DNA from: Leucobacter musarum subsp. musarum
GTDB taxonomy: Bacteria > Actinomycetota > Actinomycetes > Actinomycetales > Microbacteriaceae
Direction: 5' to 3'
Length of the DNA: 64,000 bases
Assembly (NCBI RefSeq): GCF_001273845.1
Contig: NZ_JHBW01000111.1
Location: 1-64,000, forward strand
The notes below the pieces were generated by a model. That model was not told the DNA's origin and searched no databases. It saw only the letters and a list, made by a program, of their open reading frames with translations. Shown piece by piece: positions 44,382-52,839 of the stretch; position 1 is the first letter of the stretch, and the number at the start of each line of letters is the position of its first letter. The translations under genes were made by a program, and so were the position numbers.

Positions 44382-44422
44382 CTGGGGCCCGCACCTCCTC
44401 GAAGAAGAAGTGCGGGCCCCAG
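44382..44422 (-). terminator. Terminator of the DUF805 gene
   Basis: CTGGGGCCCGCAC (44382-44394) pairs perfectly with GTGCGGGCCCCAG (44410-44422), 13 bp with a 15-base loop, 16 bp beyond the DUF805 stop codon. Confidence 0.7.
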
Positions 44423-44437
44423 CCGGTGCTGCCGCGC

Positions 44438-45286
44438 TCAGACGCGGTCGAAGCGTCGCCCGAGGGGGCTGGGGGGCAGGCACATGAAGACGAGAACGAC
44501 CAGGCCGCCCAGGTAGGGAATGAACGACAAGAAGTAGAACGGCCCGGCGAAGTTGGCGTCGTGGAATCGTCGCCACGAGATGGCGAGACCCGGCACGAGC
44601 GTTGCGAGGCCGATGACGAGCAGCAAGATCGCGCCGATGATGACCAGGCCGATGCCGACACCCGCGGCAGGTGCGGCCGTTGCCGATCCGTACCCGCTGC
44701 CGAAGTCGTCATCGTAGTAGGACGACGTTGCGCTCGCGCTCGCCAGCATGACGATGCCGATGATGTAGAGCACCAGCGGAATGAGGCTCACCAGGAACGA
44801 GAACAGTGCGATCCACCAGTACTCGCTGCGCGAAGCGCGGCCCGAGAAGTTGGCGTAGTTCTTGAAGAAGCGGCGCACCGACTGACCGAAGGTCGCGCCG
44901 TAGAGCGGGCGAAGGAGATCTTCGGGGTCGACCGCACCGTTGAACGGTTCGCCGGGCCCGGGCACTCCCGTGACGCCCGCGGCGTAGGCCGGGGCCGACG
45001 CGTACTGGGGCTGTGGCTGGTTCGGGTACAGCGAAGCGGCCGGGGGCGCGTACGGGGGCGGCGGCTGCTGCGGGGCGCCATACTGAGGTGCACCGTACTG
45101 CGGTGCCTCGTACTGGGGAGCTCCGTACTGCGGCGGCTCGAAGGTCGGCGGCGTCTGCTGTGCGGGCGACTCCCACTGCGGAGCGGCCGGCGGCTGGGGC
45201 GCCGCGGGATCCGGCGTGGACTCCGAGCCCGGTACCGGCTGCTCCTCGGGAGCTCCGGGGTTCTCAGGGTTGGGCGGATAAGTCAT
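44438..45286 (-). CDS. DUF805 membrane protein with PQYGA repeat N-terminus
   Basis: 282 aa. The N-terminal ~115 residues are Pro/Gln/Ala-rich with a short tandem repeat of the pattern PQY-G/E-A (five units near residues 50-76). The DUF805 domain (~125-280) follows, with FFKNYANFSGRASRSEYWW, three to four membrane helices, and the conserved ISWRRFHDANFAGPFYFLSFIP and LPPSPLGRRFD segments. DUF805 proteins are of unknown function. GAGGAGG on the minus strand precedes ATG 45286. Transcribed divergently from rbfA. Confidence 0.9.
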   Translation of the reverse strand: MTYPPNPENPGAPEEQPVPGSESTPDPAAPQPPAAPQWESPAQQTPPTFEPPQYGAPQYEAPQYGAPQYGAPQQPPPPYAPPAASLYPNQPQPQYASAPAYAAGVTGVPGPGEPFNGAVDPEDLLRPLYGATFGQSVRRFFKNYANFSGRASRSEYWWIALFSFLVSLIPLVLYIIGIVMLASASATSSYYDDDFGSGYGSATAAPAAGVGIGLVIIGAILLLVIGLATLVPGLAISWRRFHDANFAGPFYFLSFIPYLGGLVVLVFMCLPPSPLGRRFDRV

Positions 45287-45344
45287 GAAAGCGCCTCCTC
45301 AAGCGACGGTCGCGTACGTTCCGACTGCTCTCTATCGTAGAGGG

Positions 45345-45375
45345 AAGTGTCAGCACGATCTCGGAAAGTGTCAGC
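45345..45375. promoter_or_regulatory. Direct repeats AAGTGTCAGC in the DUF805/rbfA divergent promoter
   Basis: AAGTGTCAGC occurs at 45345-45354 and 45366-45375, exactly 21 bp (two helical turns) apart. The second copy ends two bases before the rbfA -10 (TAGGCT, 45378-45383), which is six bases from ATG 45390 (leaderless). Confidence 0.5.
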
Positions 45376-45389
45376 GGTAGGCTGGGCGC

Positions 45390-45824
45390 ATGAGTAATCC
45401 ACGGGCGGGTAAAGTCGCCGAGCGCATCCAGCAGATCATCGCGCGGCGCCTCGAAAAGGGGCTGCGCGATCCGCGCCTCGGCTTTGTCACGATCACCGAC
45501 GTTCGCGTGACGGGCGATTTGCAGCATGCGAGCATTTTCTACACCGTGTACGGCGATGAGCAGGAGCAGACGGATACGGCGGCCGCGCTGAAAGCGGCGA
45601 CCGGCATGCTGCGCACGGAAGTGGGCAAGCAGCTTGGCACGCGGTTGACTCCGACGCTCGAGTTCATCCACGATGAGCTGCCCGAGAGTGCTCAGCACCT
45701 CAACGACTTGCTCGCCGAGGCGAAGCGTCGCGACGAGGAGTCGGCGGCACTGGCATCGGGTGCGCAGTATGCGGGCGAGGCCGATCCGTACGTAAAGCCG
45801 CGTGAGGACGACGAGCGCGAGTAG
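45390..45824 (+). CDS. rbfA: Ribosome-binding factor A
   Basis: 144-aa KH-like protein needed for 30S maturation at the 16S 5' end. The conserved start [50 protein letters not shown] and the [10 protein letters not shown] region are present; an acidic C-terminal tail follows. Leaderless start, TAGGCT-N6-ATG. Its last 18 coding bases, including the stop codon, lie in a 39-bp sequence repeated 1143 bp downstream at the end of mutY. Confidence 0.97.
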   Translation: MSNPRAGKVAERIQQIIARRLEKGLRDPRLGFVTITDVRVTGDLQHASIFYTVYGDEQEQTDTAAALKAATGMLRTEVGKQLGTRLTPTLEFIHDELPESAQHLNDLLAEAKRRDEESAALASGAQYAGEADPYVKPREDDERE

Positions 45825-45845
45825 TCGCTACGGCAGTCGCGCGCG
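45807..45845. repeat. 39-bp direct repeat, left copy (rbfA end)
   Basis: Matches 46950-46988 at 38 of 39 positions (only base 31 differs, T versus C). It contains the functional rbfA TAG (45822-45824) and a vestige of the mutY 3' end, in the order TAG-TCG-CTA. Confidence 0.95.
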
Positions 45846-46949
45846 AAGCGAAAACGGGTTAATCATCGGGTGAAAACCGTCGAATTTCATATTCGTACGG
45901 TGTCTGAATCTGAAAAAATCCTGGGATGACCTCTCCGCATCCTTCCGATCCCGGCGCTTACCCGTCATTCCCCCACGCCCAAGCCCCGGTCCCTTCGAAG
46001 ACCATTGGGGTGCTGGCGTTGGTGCTGGGCATCGTCGCGTTCTTGCTAGGACTGATCCCGTACTTCGGGTTGCTTCTCGCTATCGGAGCTATTGCGCTCG
46101 GAATATTTGCGATGGTGAAGCGTCAGCCGAAAGGACTCAGCCTCACTGGGCTGATCCTTGGTGGAGCAGCAATCATTCCCGCGCTCGTCATGACGATCGC
46201 GTTCTCTGCAGCGCTCGGCTCACCTCGCCCAAGTTCTGAGGCCGCAGCGCTTGCCGCGGCGAGTCAGGAGAAAGAGCAGGCGAAGGATGCTGCTCAGGTC
46301 GCCGCAGATAAGCAGGCGGCCGCAGAGAAGAAAGCATCGGACGAAAAGAAGTCTGCAGAGAAGAAAGCCGCTGACGACAAGAAATCAGCGGAGAAGAAAG
46401 CCGCGGCTGAAAAGAAGGCGGCGGATGCCGCTGCTCAGAAAGCCAAGAAGGAAGCGGAAGCTGCCAAGAAGGCTGCAGAAAAGCAGGCCGCTGCTGACAA
46501 GAAGGCGGCTGAAGAAGCCGCGAAAAATCTCGGCAAGATCGGCTCACCGTACCCGCAGCCATACGTTGCTCAGGGGTTGTTCGGTGGAGATAAGTACCAG
46601 CTCACGGGTCGCATCGTTGACGCCAACGCTGGGGCGCTGCTTTCTGAATGGAACATGTTCAATCCAACCGCACCCGCTGGATTCAAATACGTCGTCGTTG
46701 AATTGACGATGACGGGAATCGATGAAGACGGAATTGAGCCCTCTACCGCGAATTATGACTTGTACCTCGCGACGTCGGAAGGCAACCGTTACAACGACGA
46801 GTTTCTCATCTACGGTGACGGAATGCCCTCAATGATGGATGGACCGACGCTCTATCCAGGCAGTACATTCACCGGATACACCGCATACGTAGTTCCGGAA
46901 GCCGCGGAGAGTTTCCTGCTTTACGACAACGGAAATTACATCGCTTTCT
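45846..46949. other. One-gene cassette inserted in the rbfA-mutY junction
   Basis: 1104 bp between the two 39-bp repeats. It carries a single gene with its own promoter region and looks less GC-rich than its flanks. Removing it plus one repeat copy restores two convergent genes whose stop codons are three bases apart. No integrase or transposase is present, and the repeat is far longer than an IS target duplication. Confidence 0.75.
45876..45901. promoter_or_regulatory. Inverted repeat at the left edge of the cassette
   Basis: ACCGTCGAAT (45876-45885) pairs with ATTCG plus ACGGT (45891-45901) with one bulged T and a 5-base TTCAT loop, a 10-bp stem. It lies 25-50 bp upstream of ATG 45926; it may be an operator, an rbfA terminator, or a recombination end. 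Confidence 0.45.
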
Positions 46950-46951
46950 GA
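45926..46951 (+). CDS. DUF4190-type membrane protein with Lys/Ala coiled coil and extracellular domain
   Basis: 341 aa. Two membrane helices (about residues 27-62 and 70-95) flank PKGLSLTGLILG, as in DUF4190 proteins. A ~100-residue Ala/Lys/Glu/Asp-rich coiled coil with repeats of SAEKKAADDKK-like units follows (TolA-like). The final ~130 residues form a beta-rich domain (KYQLTGRIVDA, FKYVVVELTMTGIDEDG, YVVPEAAESFLLYD) reminiscent of DUF4352 extracellular domains. A weak -10 (AAAAAT) sits six bases before ATG 45926. The stop overlaps the right repeat by two bases. Function unknown. Confidence 0.85.
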   Translation: MTSPHPSDPGAYPSFPHAQAPVPSKTIGVLALVLGIVAFLLGLIPYFGLLLAIGAIALGIFAMVKRQPKGLSLTGLILGGAAIIPALVMTIAFSAALGSPRPSSEAAALAAASQEKEQAKDAAQVAADKQAAAEKKASDEKKSAEKKAADDKKSAEKKAAAEKKAADAAAQKAKKEAEAAKKAAEKQAAADKKAAEEAAKNLGKIGSPYPQPYVAQGLFGGDKYQLTGRIVDANAGALLSEWNMFNPTAPAGFKYVVVELTMTGIDEDGIEPSTANYDLYLATSEGNRYNDEFLIYGDGMPSMMDGPTLYPGSTFTGYTAYVVPEAAESFLLYDNGNYIAF

Positions 46952-46988
46952 CGACGAGCGCGAGTAGTCGCTACGGCAGCCGCGCGCG
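46950..46988. repeat. 39-bp direct repeat, right copy (mutY end)
   Basis: Right partner of 45807-45845. It holds the functional mutY stop (CTA at 46971-46973, minus strand) and a vestige of the rbfA C-terminus and stop. Confidence 0.95.
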
Positions 46989-47882
46989 CCCCGCGAACTC
47001 GACCATCAAGCCATCGGCGATGAGCGAGTCGTAGGCGCGAAGCGGCTGTTCCGGATCGCGGACGCCCCCGTCGGCGGCAGCTGCGAGCGCACTTTCGCGC
47101 GTGACTGCCTCGGAAGACCGACGCAGCAGCGCCATGATGCGGCCGCGTACCTGGCGGTCGCTGCCGGCGAAGGCAGCCTGTTTAGGGCGCTTCTGCGGAG
47201 CATTGTCGGGGTAGCCGGCACCCCGCCATTCGCACCAGGCAGCGATCGGGCAGGCGTCGCACTTCGGTGCGCGAGCCGTGCATACGACGGCGCCGAGTTC
47301 CATCGCTGCAGCGTTGAAGACGGCAGCTGACGCGCGCTCTTCGGGGAGCAACGCCTCCATATCGGTGAGATCGGCGGGCGCCGGCATTCCCGCGGCGGCG
47401 CGACCGTGGATGGCGCGCGCGATGACGCGCCGGGTATTCGTGTCGACGACGGGGTGTCGCTCGCCGTAGGCGAATGCGGCGACGGCGCGCGCCGTATAGG
47501 GGCCGACGCCGGTGAGCGCGAGCAACTCGTCGACATCGCTGGGCACGACATCGCCATGCCGCTCGGCGATTTCGACTGCGGCGCGGTGCAGCCAGAGCGC
47601 GCGGCGCGGGTAGCCGAGGCGATCCCACGCCCGTACCGCTTCTCCGGGTTCTTCCGCGGCGAGAGCCGACGGCGTCGGCCAGCGCTCCATCCAATTCATC
47701 CAGCGGGGGAGCACGCGGTCGACCTGCGTCTGCTGCAGCATGAATTCAGATACGAGGATCGCCCAGGCCGAGAGATCGGGCGCCCGCCAGGGCAGGTCGC
47801 GAGCCGAACGCAGGTACCAGGCGTTCAACGCTTCGGCGAGGGCCGATGCCGCCGGGCCACCGGTTCCGTCTGCTGCGCTCAT
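46971..47882 (-). CDS. mutY: A/G-specific adenine glycosylase (MutY)
   Basis: 303 aa DNA repair enzyme removing adenine opposite 8-oxoguanine. HhH-GPD domain: catalytic Glu in VSEFMLQQTQVDRVLP, helix-hairpin-helix ALTGVGPYTARAVAAFAYG, and catalytic Asp in VDTNTRRV. The 4Fe-4S loop has the C-x6-C-x2-C-x5-C pattern (CTARAPKCDACPIAAWC). It lacks a long C-terminal NUDIX-like 8-oxoG recognition domain, so it is the short form common in actinobacteria. Minus-strand TACACT seven bases before ATG 47882 indicates a leaderless start. Divergent from truB. Confidence 0.96.
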   Translation of the reverse strand: MSAADGTGGPAASALAEALNAWYLRSARDLPWRAPDLSAWAILVSEFMLQQTQVDRVLPRWMNWMERWPTPSALAAEEPGEAVRAWDRLGYPRRALWLHRAAVEIAERHGDVVPSDVDELLALTGVGPYTARAVAAFAYGERHPVVDTNTRRVIARAIHGRAAAGMPAPADLTDMEALLPEERASAAVFNAAAMELGAVVCTARAPKCDACPIAAWCEWRGAGYPDNAPQKRPKQAAFAGSDRQVRGRIMALLRRSSEAVTRESALAAAADGGVRDPEQPLRAYDSLIADGLMVEFAGRARLP

Positions 47883-47939
47883 CGGCTCCAGTGTAGGCGC
47901 GCAGGCCGACTGCGAGGTGCGACCGCGTAGGCTGTCAGG

Positions 47940-48899
47940 GTGACGAACGACCCCGCTCCGCTGCCCGCCCAGGGCGCCATTCTGCTCATCGACAAGGCGG
48001 AGGGGTGGACGAGTCACGACGTGGTCGCGAAGTCGCGTCGCGCGTTGGGTACACGCAAGGTAGGGCACGCCGGCACCCTCGATCCGATGGCGACCGGGCT
48101 GCTCGTGCTGGGCGCCGGCCCGTCGACGCGACTGCTCACGCACCTGGTGGGCCTCGAGAAGACGTACGTCACGACGATTCGCCTCGGCTCGGCCACCGTG
48201 ACCGATGATCGCGAGGGCGAGCGCATTAGCGCGGCGACCCCCGAACAGATCGCAGCGGTCACGCGCGAGCGCATCATTGCCGCAGCGGCCACGTTGACCG
48301 GCGACATCGAGCAGGCGCCGAGCGCGGTGAGCGCCATCAAGGTCGACGGCCGTCGGGCGTACGACCGCGTGCGCTCGGGTGAGACGGTCGAGTTGAAGAA
48401 GCGGCCCGTGACCGTGTACGCCTTCGAGCTCGGCGATCCGGTGCGCACGACCGATGAGTCAGGTGCGGAGGTCGTCGACATCGACGCGACCGTGCGCTGC
48501 TCGTCAGGCACCTACATTCGCGCGCTCGCACGCGATCTGGGGGCACTGCTCGACGTCGGCGGTCACCTCACCGCGCTGCGCCGCACGCACGTAGGACCGT
48601 TCGACGTAACTGGCGCCGCAGCTGCGGCGGAGCTCGCGGATGGCGGGCCGCTCCCGCTGCTGCACCCCACGTCGGTCGCCACGGCGCTGTTTCCCCGCAT
48701 CGACCTCACCGAGTCGCAATCCGTCGATCTCGGCAACGGCAAGAAAGTGGTGATCGATGCCGAGGGCGGCACTGACCACGATGCCCCGCTGGTCGCGGCC
48801 GTCGGCCCCGGAGAGCGTCTGGTGGGGCTGGTCGAAGTGAAGCGGGGGCGCTTGCGGGCGATTACGAACTTCCCGGTCGTGCAGGAGGCCGCGCAGTGA
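47940..48899 (+). CDS. truB: tRNA pseudouridine-55 synthase (TruB)
   Basis: 319 aa enzyme forming pseudouridine 55 in the T loop of tRNAs. Conserved motifs: LLIDKAEGWTSHDVV, GHAGTLDPMATGLLVLG with catalytic Asp, AVSAIKVDGRRAYDRVRSGE, and SSGTYIRALARDLG. A C-terminal extension of ~70 residues corresponds to the actinobacterial TruB C-terminal domain. TAGGCT (47928-47933) six bases before GTG 47940 gives a leaderless start. rbfA and truB are usual neighbours; here the cassette and mutY lie between them. Confidence 0.97.
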   Translation: MTNDPAPLPAQGAILLIDKAEGWTSHDVVAKSRRALGTRKVGHAGTLDPMATGLLVLGAGPSTRLLTHLVGLEKTYVTTIRLGSATVTDDREGERISAATPEQIAAVTRERIIAAAATLTGDIEQAPSAVSAIKVDGRRAYDRVRSGETVELKKRPVTVYAFELGDPVRTTDESGAEVVDIDATVRCSSGTYIRALARDLGALLDVGGHLTALRRTHVGPFDVTGAAAAAELADGGPLPLLHPTSVATALFPRIDLTESQSVDLGNGKKVVIDAEGGTDHDAPLVAAVGPGERLVGLVEVKRGRLRAITNFPVVQEAAQ

Positions 48900-49252
48900 T
48901 CCTGTGGTTCGCCGTCGCGATCATTGCCATCGCGCTGCTGGCAGCCGGCCTGTGCTCCGTGGAGACGCTGCGCAAACGCGCACCAAACGATTACACCATG
49001 GGCGCCACACTGCTCGTCGCCCTGCTCCTCGTGGCGCAGGTCGTGGTCTCGATCGCCGCTCCGGCGGTCGGCAACTCTCCGGTTGGCGACCCGCTCGAGT
49101 TCTGGATGTACTTGATCGTGGCGCTGCTGCTGCCGCTCTGCGCCGGGTTCTGGGCGCTTGTGGATCGCACGCGATGGGCCAATCTTGTGCTTGCCGTGGT
49201 GCACCTCTCCGTCGCCGTCATGACCTACCGCATGCTCGTTATCTGGGGATGA
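48896..49252 (+). CDS. Small four-helix membrane protein
   Basis: 118 aa, nearly all hydrophobic, with four predicted membrane helices (about residues 2-20, 36-57, 70-89, 95-116). It starts at GTG overlapping the truB stop by 4 bp, so it is co-translated with truB. No family recognised; proteins of this look are frequent beside truB/ribF in Micrococcales (general impression). Confidence 0.8.
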   Translation: MILWFAVAIIAIALLAAGLCSVETLRKRAPNDYTMGATLLVALLLVAQVVVSIAAPAVGNSPVGDPLEFWMYLIVALLLPLCAGFWALVDRTRWANLVLAVVHLSVAVMTYRMLVIWG

Positions 49253-49280
49253 CGCATCCGACTCATCGGAGCACAGTTGC

Positions 49281-49323
49281 GACACGCCAGCGTGTCCACC
49301 ACCCTCAAGGCATTGTCGAGGGT
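49281..49323 (+). terminator. Tandem hairpins after the truB operon
   Basis: GACACG-CCAG-CGTGTC (49281-49296) is a perfect 6-bp hairpin. ACCCTC (49301-49306) pairs with GAGGGT (49318-49323) and is followed by TT and TAAAAT. Together they probably end the truB transcript. Confidence 0.5.
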
Positions 49324-49337
49324 TTAAAATCCTCAGC

Positions 49338-49366
49338 TTGACTTGAACGAATCACAACGGTGTAAT
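49338..49366 (+). promoter_or_regulatory. whiB promoter
   Basis: TTGACT (49338-49343), exactly 17 bases, then TGTAAT (49361-49366): one mismatch to each consensus hexamer apart from the last -35 base. The predicted leader is about 48 nt, unlike the leaderless genes around it. Confidence 0.65.
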
Positions 49367-49420
49367 TATGGGAGTGCGATCGCGAACCCGCATCGCTGAC
49401 GTCGAGGAAGGGACGGTCTG

Positions 49421-49735
49421 TTGAGCGACACATCGCACACGCCGGTGCCCGGCAACTGGTTTGTTGATCCGGTGTTCCTCGGCACCCCGGGCATTCGTCG
49501 CGAGGGCGACGACGAAGCGCTCGCGTGGCAGACCGACGCGCTGTGCGCGCAGACTGACCCAGAGGCGTTCTTCCCCGAGAAAGGCGGCTCGACGCGAGAA
49601 GCCAAGCGCATTTGCGAGGGCTGCGAGGTGCGTTCGGATTGCCTGGAGTACGCGCTCGAGAACGATGAGCGCTTCGGCATCTGGGGCGGCCTCTCCGAGC
49701 GTGAGCGCCGCAAGCTGCGCCGCGACGCGATCTGA
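49421..49735 (+). CDS. WhiB-family iron-sulfur regulator (WhiB2/WhmD-like)
   Basis: 104 aa. Four cluster-binding cysteines C42, C65, C68, C74 (C-x22-C-x2-C-x5-C) and the Wbl turn GIWGGLSERERRKLRR. The loop between C42 and C65 (TDPEAFFPEKGGSTREAKRI) is canonical. Linkage to the GT2/DUF5719/zincin-like/mtrAB block matches the whiB2 locus of mycobacteria, where the protein controls septation with WhiA. TTG 49421 is preceded by GAGGAAGGGA. Confidence 0.93.
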   Translation: MSDTSHTPVPGNWFVDPVFLGTPGIRREGDDEALAWQTDALCAQTDPEAFFPEKGGSTREAKRICEGCEVRSDCLEYALENDERFGIWGGLSERERRKLRRDAI

Positions 49736-49788
49736 CCCGCACGGCATGGCTCCACGGTGCGCACAATTTCCGCACCTAAACTGACCGA

Positions 49789-52700
49789 GTGATGCGCACG
49801 CGAGTAACCGCCATCCTGGTCGCCCATGGGGGCGGCGAATGGCTCGAACAGACCATCGCCGGCATTACCGGCCAGACGCTGGCGCCCGCGAACATCATCG
49901 CGGTCAACAACGGCGGTGCCGATTCGGTGCGCGAGCAGCTGCTCGCGAGCGGTGCGGAGCGAGTGGTCGGCATTCCGACTCGCGTCTCGTTTGGCCAAGC
50001 GGTTGCGCGTGGAATCGAGGCGTTGGCACCGTCTGCAACGGATGCCGCGGCGGCCGAGGCGGAGTGGATCTGGCTGCTCAGCGAAGACTCATGCCCCGAA
50101 CCCGAAGCGCTCGAGCACATTCTCAGCAGCGTGCAGCGTGCCCCTTCAGTGGTGGTTGCCGGCCCGAAGATTGTCGACTGGGATCACCCCGAGCGCATCA
50201 TCGAGCTGGGCCAGAGCCTGACGCGCTACGGTGCTCGTTGGACACTGCGTCGCCAGGAACTCGACCAGCAGCAGTACGACCACATGCAGGATGTATTGGG
50301 TGTCGGCCCGGTCGGCATGCTCGTGCGTCGCGACGTCTGGGAGCAACTCGGCGGGTTCGATCCCGCACTGCCTGTCTACGATGACGGCCTCGACTTCAGC
50401 GTGCGCGCGCGGCTCGCCGGGCATCGCGTCGAGGTCGCGCCGGCCTCACGTGTGCGTTTTGCGCAGAGCGGCATCGCTGGCCCGCGCATCGATCGACGCC
50501 GCTCGGTGATGCGGCAGGCCCATCGTCAGGCCCGGGCGTCGCACCTGCATCGTCGGATCTCCTACGCTCCGGCATTCTTCGCGTTCTTCGAATGGTTGGG
50601 ACTGCCGATTTACGCGCTCCTGCGCGTGCTCTGGGCGCTGATCCGCGAACAGCCCGGCAATATGCTTGGCGAGTTGATCGCGACGTTCTCCGTATTCTTC
50701 ACCCCGCATGCGATCCTCGCGTCGCGCCGACGCATACGAGCCCACTCAAACGCCGGGTGGGCAGCCGTGCGGCAGTTGCGCATCGACCCGAAGACCGTGC
50801 GCACGGCGCGGATGATCGATCGCGAGGCGATTCTCGCCACGACAGGGCAGCAGCGTCGCGAGATGCACTTCATCTCGTCGGGTGGCCTCGCCGTGCTTGC
50901 CGGATCCGCGGTCGCCGCCGTCGTACTGCTGTGGTGGGCGCTGCCGCAGACCAGCCTCTTCGGAGGTGGCCTGGCACCGCTCAGTCCGATCGATCAGCTC
51001 TGGTCGAATACCCGACCCATCGACGGCAACCCCGCTGATCCGTTCACGTGGGTGCTCGCACTGCTCGGGTCGCTGACGTTCTGGAACCCCTCGCACATCA
51101 TCGTGCTGCTCATGGTGGTATCGATTCCGCTGACGGCGCTCGGTGCCTGGATCTGGGGGGCACAGCTCACCGAGTCGAAGGCCGGCCGCGCACTGCTCGC
51201 GCTCGGGTTCAGCCTGAGCCCGGTGCTGCTCGGGTCGCTGGCCGGTGGCCGCTTGCAGACGCTCGTGCTCGCCGTCGTGCTGCCGTGGCTGCTGCTCGCT
51301 GCCTCTCGCTGCCGAGAGTCGTGGAGTTGGGCGGGCACCGCGTCGCTGCTTGCCGCGGCCGCGCTCGCCTCCGCACCGATCCTGATTCCTGCCGCGCTGG
51401 TCATGCTGGTCATCGGACTCTGCACGACGCTGCGGGGAGCCGCTCGAGTGTTGACGACGGCGCTGGTCCCGGCGATTCTGTTCGCGCCGAAGATCGTGAC
51501 GAGCCTGATCGCGGGGCGTCCACTCGACATCCTCGTCGACCCGGGAATCGTTTCACCGTTCCAGCCGGGGAACACCTGGCACCTGATGCTCGGGTTCCCG
51601 GAGTTCGGTCTGGAGGGATGGGCCGGAATTCTCGATGGCATCGGTCTCGGCGGGCCTCCGGCAACCCTGCTCGTCGGCGTGCTCATGCTGCCGCTCGCCC
51701 TGCTCGCGCTCCTGGGACTCTTCACCGGTCGAGTCGCCGTCACGCTGCTCCATGCCGCCCTCGGCGGTCTGGGCCTCGCCACAGCGATTGCCGCGGCGCA
51801 GCTGCAACTGACGGTCGCCGGCGACACGGTGATTTCGGTCTGGACGGGATCAGGCCTGGCGCTCTACTGGATCGCCCTGGTCGGCCTCGCCGCCGTGGGC
51901 GCCCACGCCCTGCGGCGCGGTGCTGCACCGGTGGTGTCGGTCGCGCTCATCGCCGCGATCGTGGCGGTCGGCCCGGTCGCCACGCAGCTCGTGCTCGATC
52001 GAGTCGGCTTCGCGCCCGCGAGCGACCAGATGCCGGCGCTCGTGCAGGCGGCGGGCGAGACCGACCCCGGCGTGCGTACCCTGGTCATCTCCGCGGAGAG
52101 CGCGCATTCGGTGCGCGCCGAACTCGTGACCGGCAGCGGCCTGCGACTCGACGAGATCCGCACCTCGGTCACCACGCCAGAAGCGAGCGCTGAGGATCAG
52201 CAGCTCGCCGACCTCGTCGGCGGTCTGGCCAGTGTCGGCGGTGCCGACGTCACCGATGCGCTGCACGAAGCCGGTGTCGGGTTCGTGCTGCTGCCCGCCG
52301 GCGGAGACGATCTCGAGCGCTCGGAGCTGCAGCGCGTCTTCGATCAGCATCAAGCGCTCTCCAGCGCCGGGCTCACCGAACAGGGATTGCTCTGGAGAGT
52401 GCAGCAGCCCGAAGCCGCCGACACCGCCCCCGGTGACGCGGGTACCCGGCTCGGCGGCACCTCGCTCAGCGGATCGACGATCTGGGCAATTCAGATCGTC
52501 GTGCTGCTCGGGGTCCTGCTGCTCGCGCTGCCGACGGCCGAGGTGACCTACCGACCCGAGCGCCGAAAGAAGCCGTCGCGTCGCAAGGCGCGCGCGGGTC
52601 GCGAACGCGCCGCGGTCGCTGTCGCCGCAGACTCGACACCGGCCACCGTGCACACCGACCCCGTTGTCGACAGCGGCGACGCGGGTGCCCCCGAGGCGGA

Positions 52701-52839
52701 GCCCCAGACCGACCTCGAGCCCGTCACCGCCCCCGAGGTCGCAGACAGCGAAACTTCGGGCGATCCGGCACCGTCTGCATCACCGACGACCGATGCGCCC
52801 TTAGGCGACGACACCGACTCAACCGAGGGGACGCGCTGA
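49789..52839 (+). CDS. GT2 glycosyltransferase fused to a large polytopic membrane domain
   Basis: 1016 aa. Residues ~1-250 are a GT-A domain (VTAILVAHGGGEWLEQTI, AVNNGG, the WIWLLSEDSCPEPEALEHIL metal motif, and VYDDGLDFSVRARLAG). About 12 membrane helices follow between residues ~270 and ~720, then an extracytoplasmic region, a last helix (~905-925) and a Lys/Arg then acidic tail. It probably transfers sugars to lipid carriers and may move them across the membrane for wall glycan synthesis. TAAACT (49777-49782) six bases before GTG 49789 marks a leaderless start. It overlaps the DUF5719 gene by one base. Confidence 0.9.
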   Translation: MMRTRVTAILVAHGGGEWLEQTIAGITGQTLAPANIIAVNNGGADSVREQLLASGAERVVGIPTRVSFGQAVARGIEALAPSATDAAAAEAEWIWLLSEDSCPEPEALEHILSSVQRAPSVVVAGPKIVDWDHPERIIELGQSLTRYGARWTLRRQELDQQQYDHMQDVLGVGPVGMLVRRDVWEQLGGFDPALPVYDDGLDFSVRARLAGHRVEVAPASRVRFAQSGIAGPRIDRRRSVMRQAHRQARASHLHRRISYAPAFFAFFEWLGLPIYALLRVLWALIREQPGNMLGELIATFSVFFTPHAILASRRRIRAHSNAGWAAVRQLRIDPKTVRTARMIDREAILATTGQQRREMHFISSGGLAVLAGSAVAAVVLLWWALPQTSLFGGGLAPLSPIDQLWSNTRPIDGNPADPFTWVLALLGSLTFWNPSHIIVLLMVVSIPLTALGAWIWGAQLTESKAGRALLALGFSLSPVLLGSLAGGRLQTLVLAVVLPWLLLAASRCRESWSWAGTASLLAAAALASAPILIPAALVMLVIGLCTTLRGAARVLTTALVPAILFAPKIVTSLIAGRPLDILVDPGIVSPFQPGNTWHLMLGFPEFGLEGWAGILDGIGLGGPPATLLVGVLMLPLALLALLGLFTGRVAVTLLHAALGGLGLATAIAAAQLQLTVAGDTVISVWTGSGLALYWIALVGLAAVGAHALRRGAAPVVSVALIAAIVAVGPVATQLVLDRVGFAPASDQMPALVQAAGETDPGVRTLVISAESAHSVRAELVTGSGLRLDEIRTSVTTPEASAEDQQLADLVGGLASVGGADVTDALHEAGVGFVLLPAGGDDLERSELQRVFDQHQALSSAGLTEQGLLWRVQQPEAADTAPGDAGTRLGGTSLSGSTIWAIQIVVLLGVLLLALPTAEVTYRPERRKKPSRRKARAGRERAAVAVAADSTPATVHTDPVVDSGDAGAPEAEPQTDLEPVTAPEVADSETSGDPAPSASPTTDAPLGDDTDSTEGTR

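Noticed and set aside
45050-45140. Short-period repeat in the DUF805 gene as a minisatellite of independent interest.
   Set aside because: It encodes the PQYGA/PQYEA low-complexity stretch of the N-terminus; ordinary for cytoplasmic tails of such proteins.
45846-46949. Insertion sequence between rbfA and mutY.
   Set aside because: No transposase, no terminal inverted repeats of IS type, and a 39-bp duplication is far longer than IS target duplications. Described as a cassette instead.
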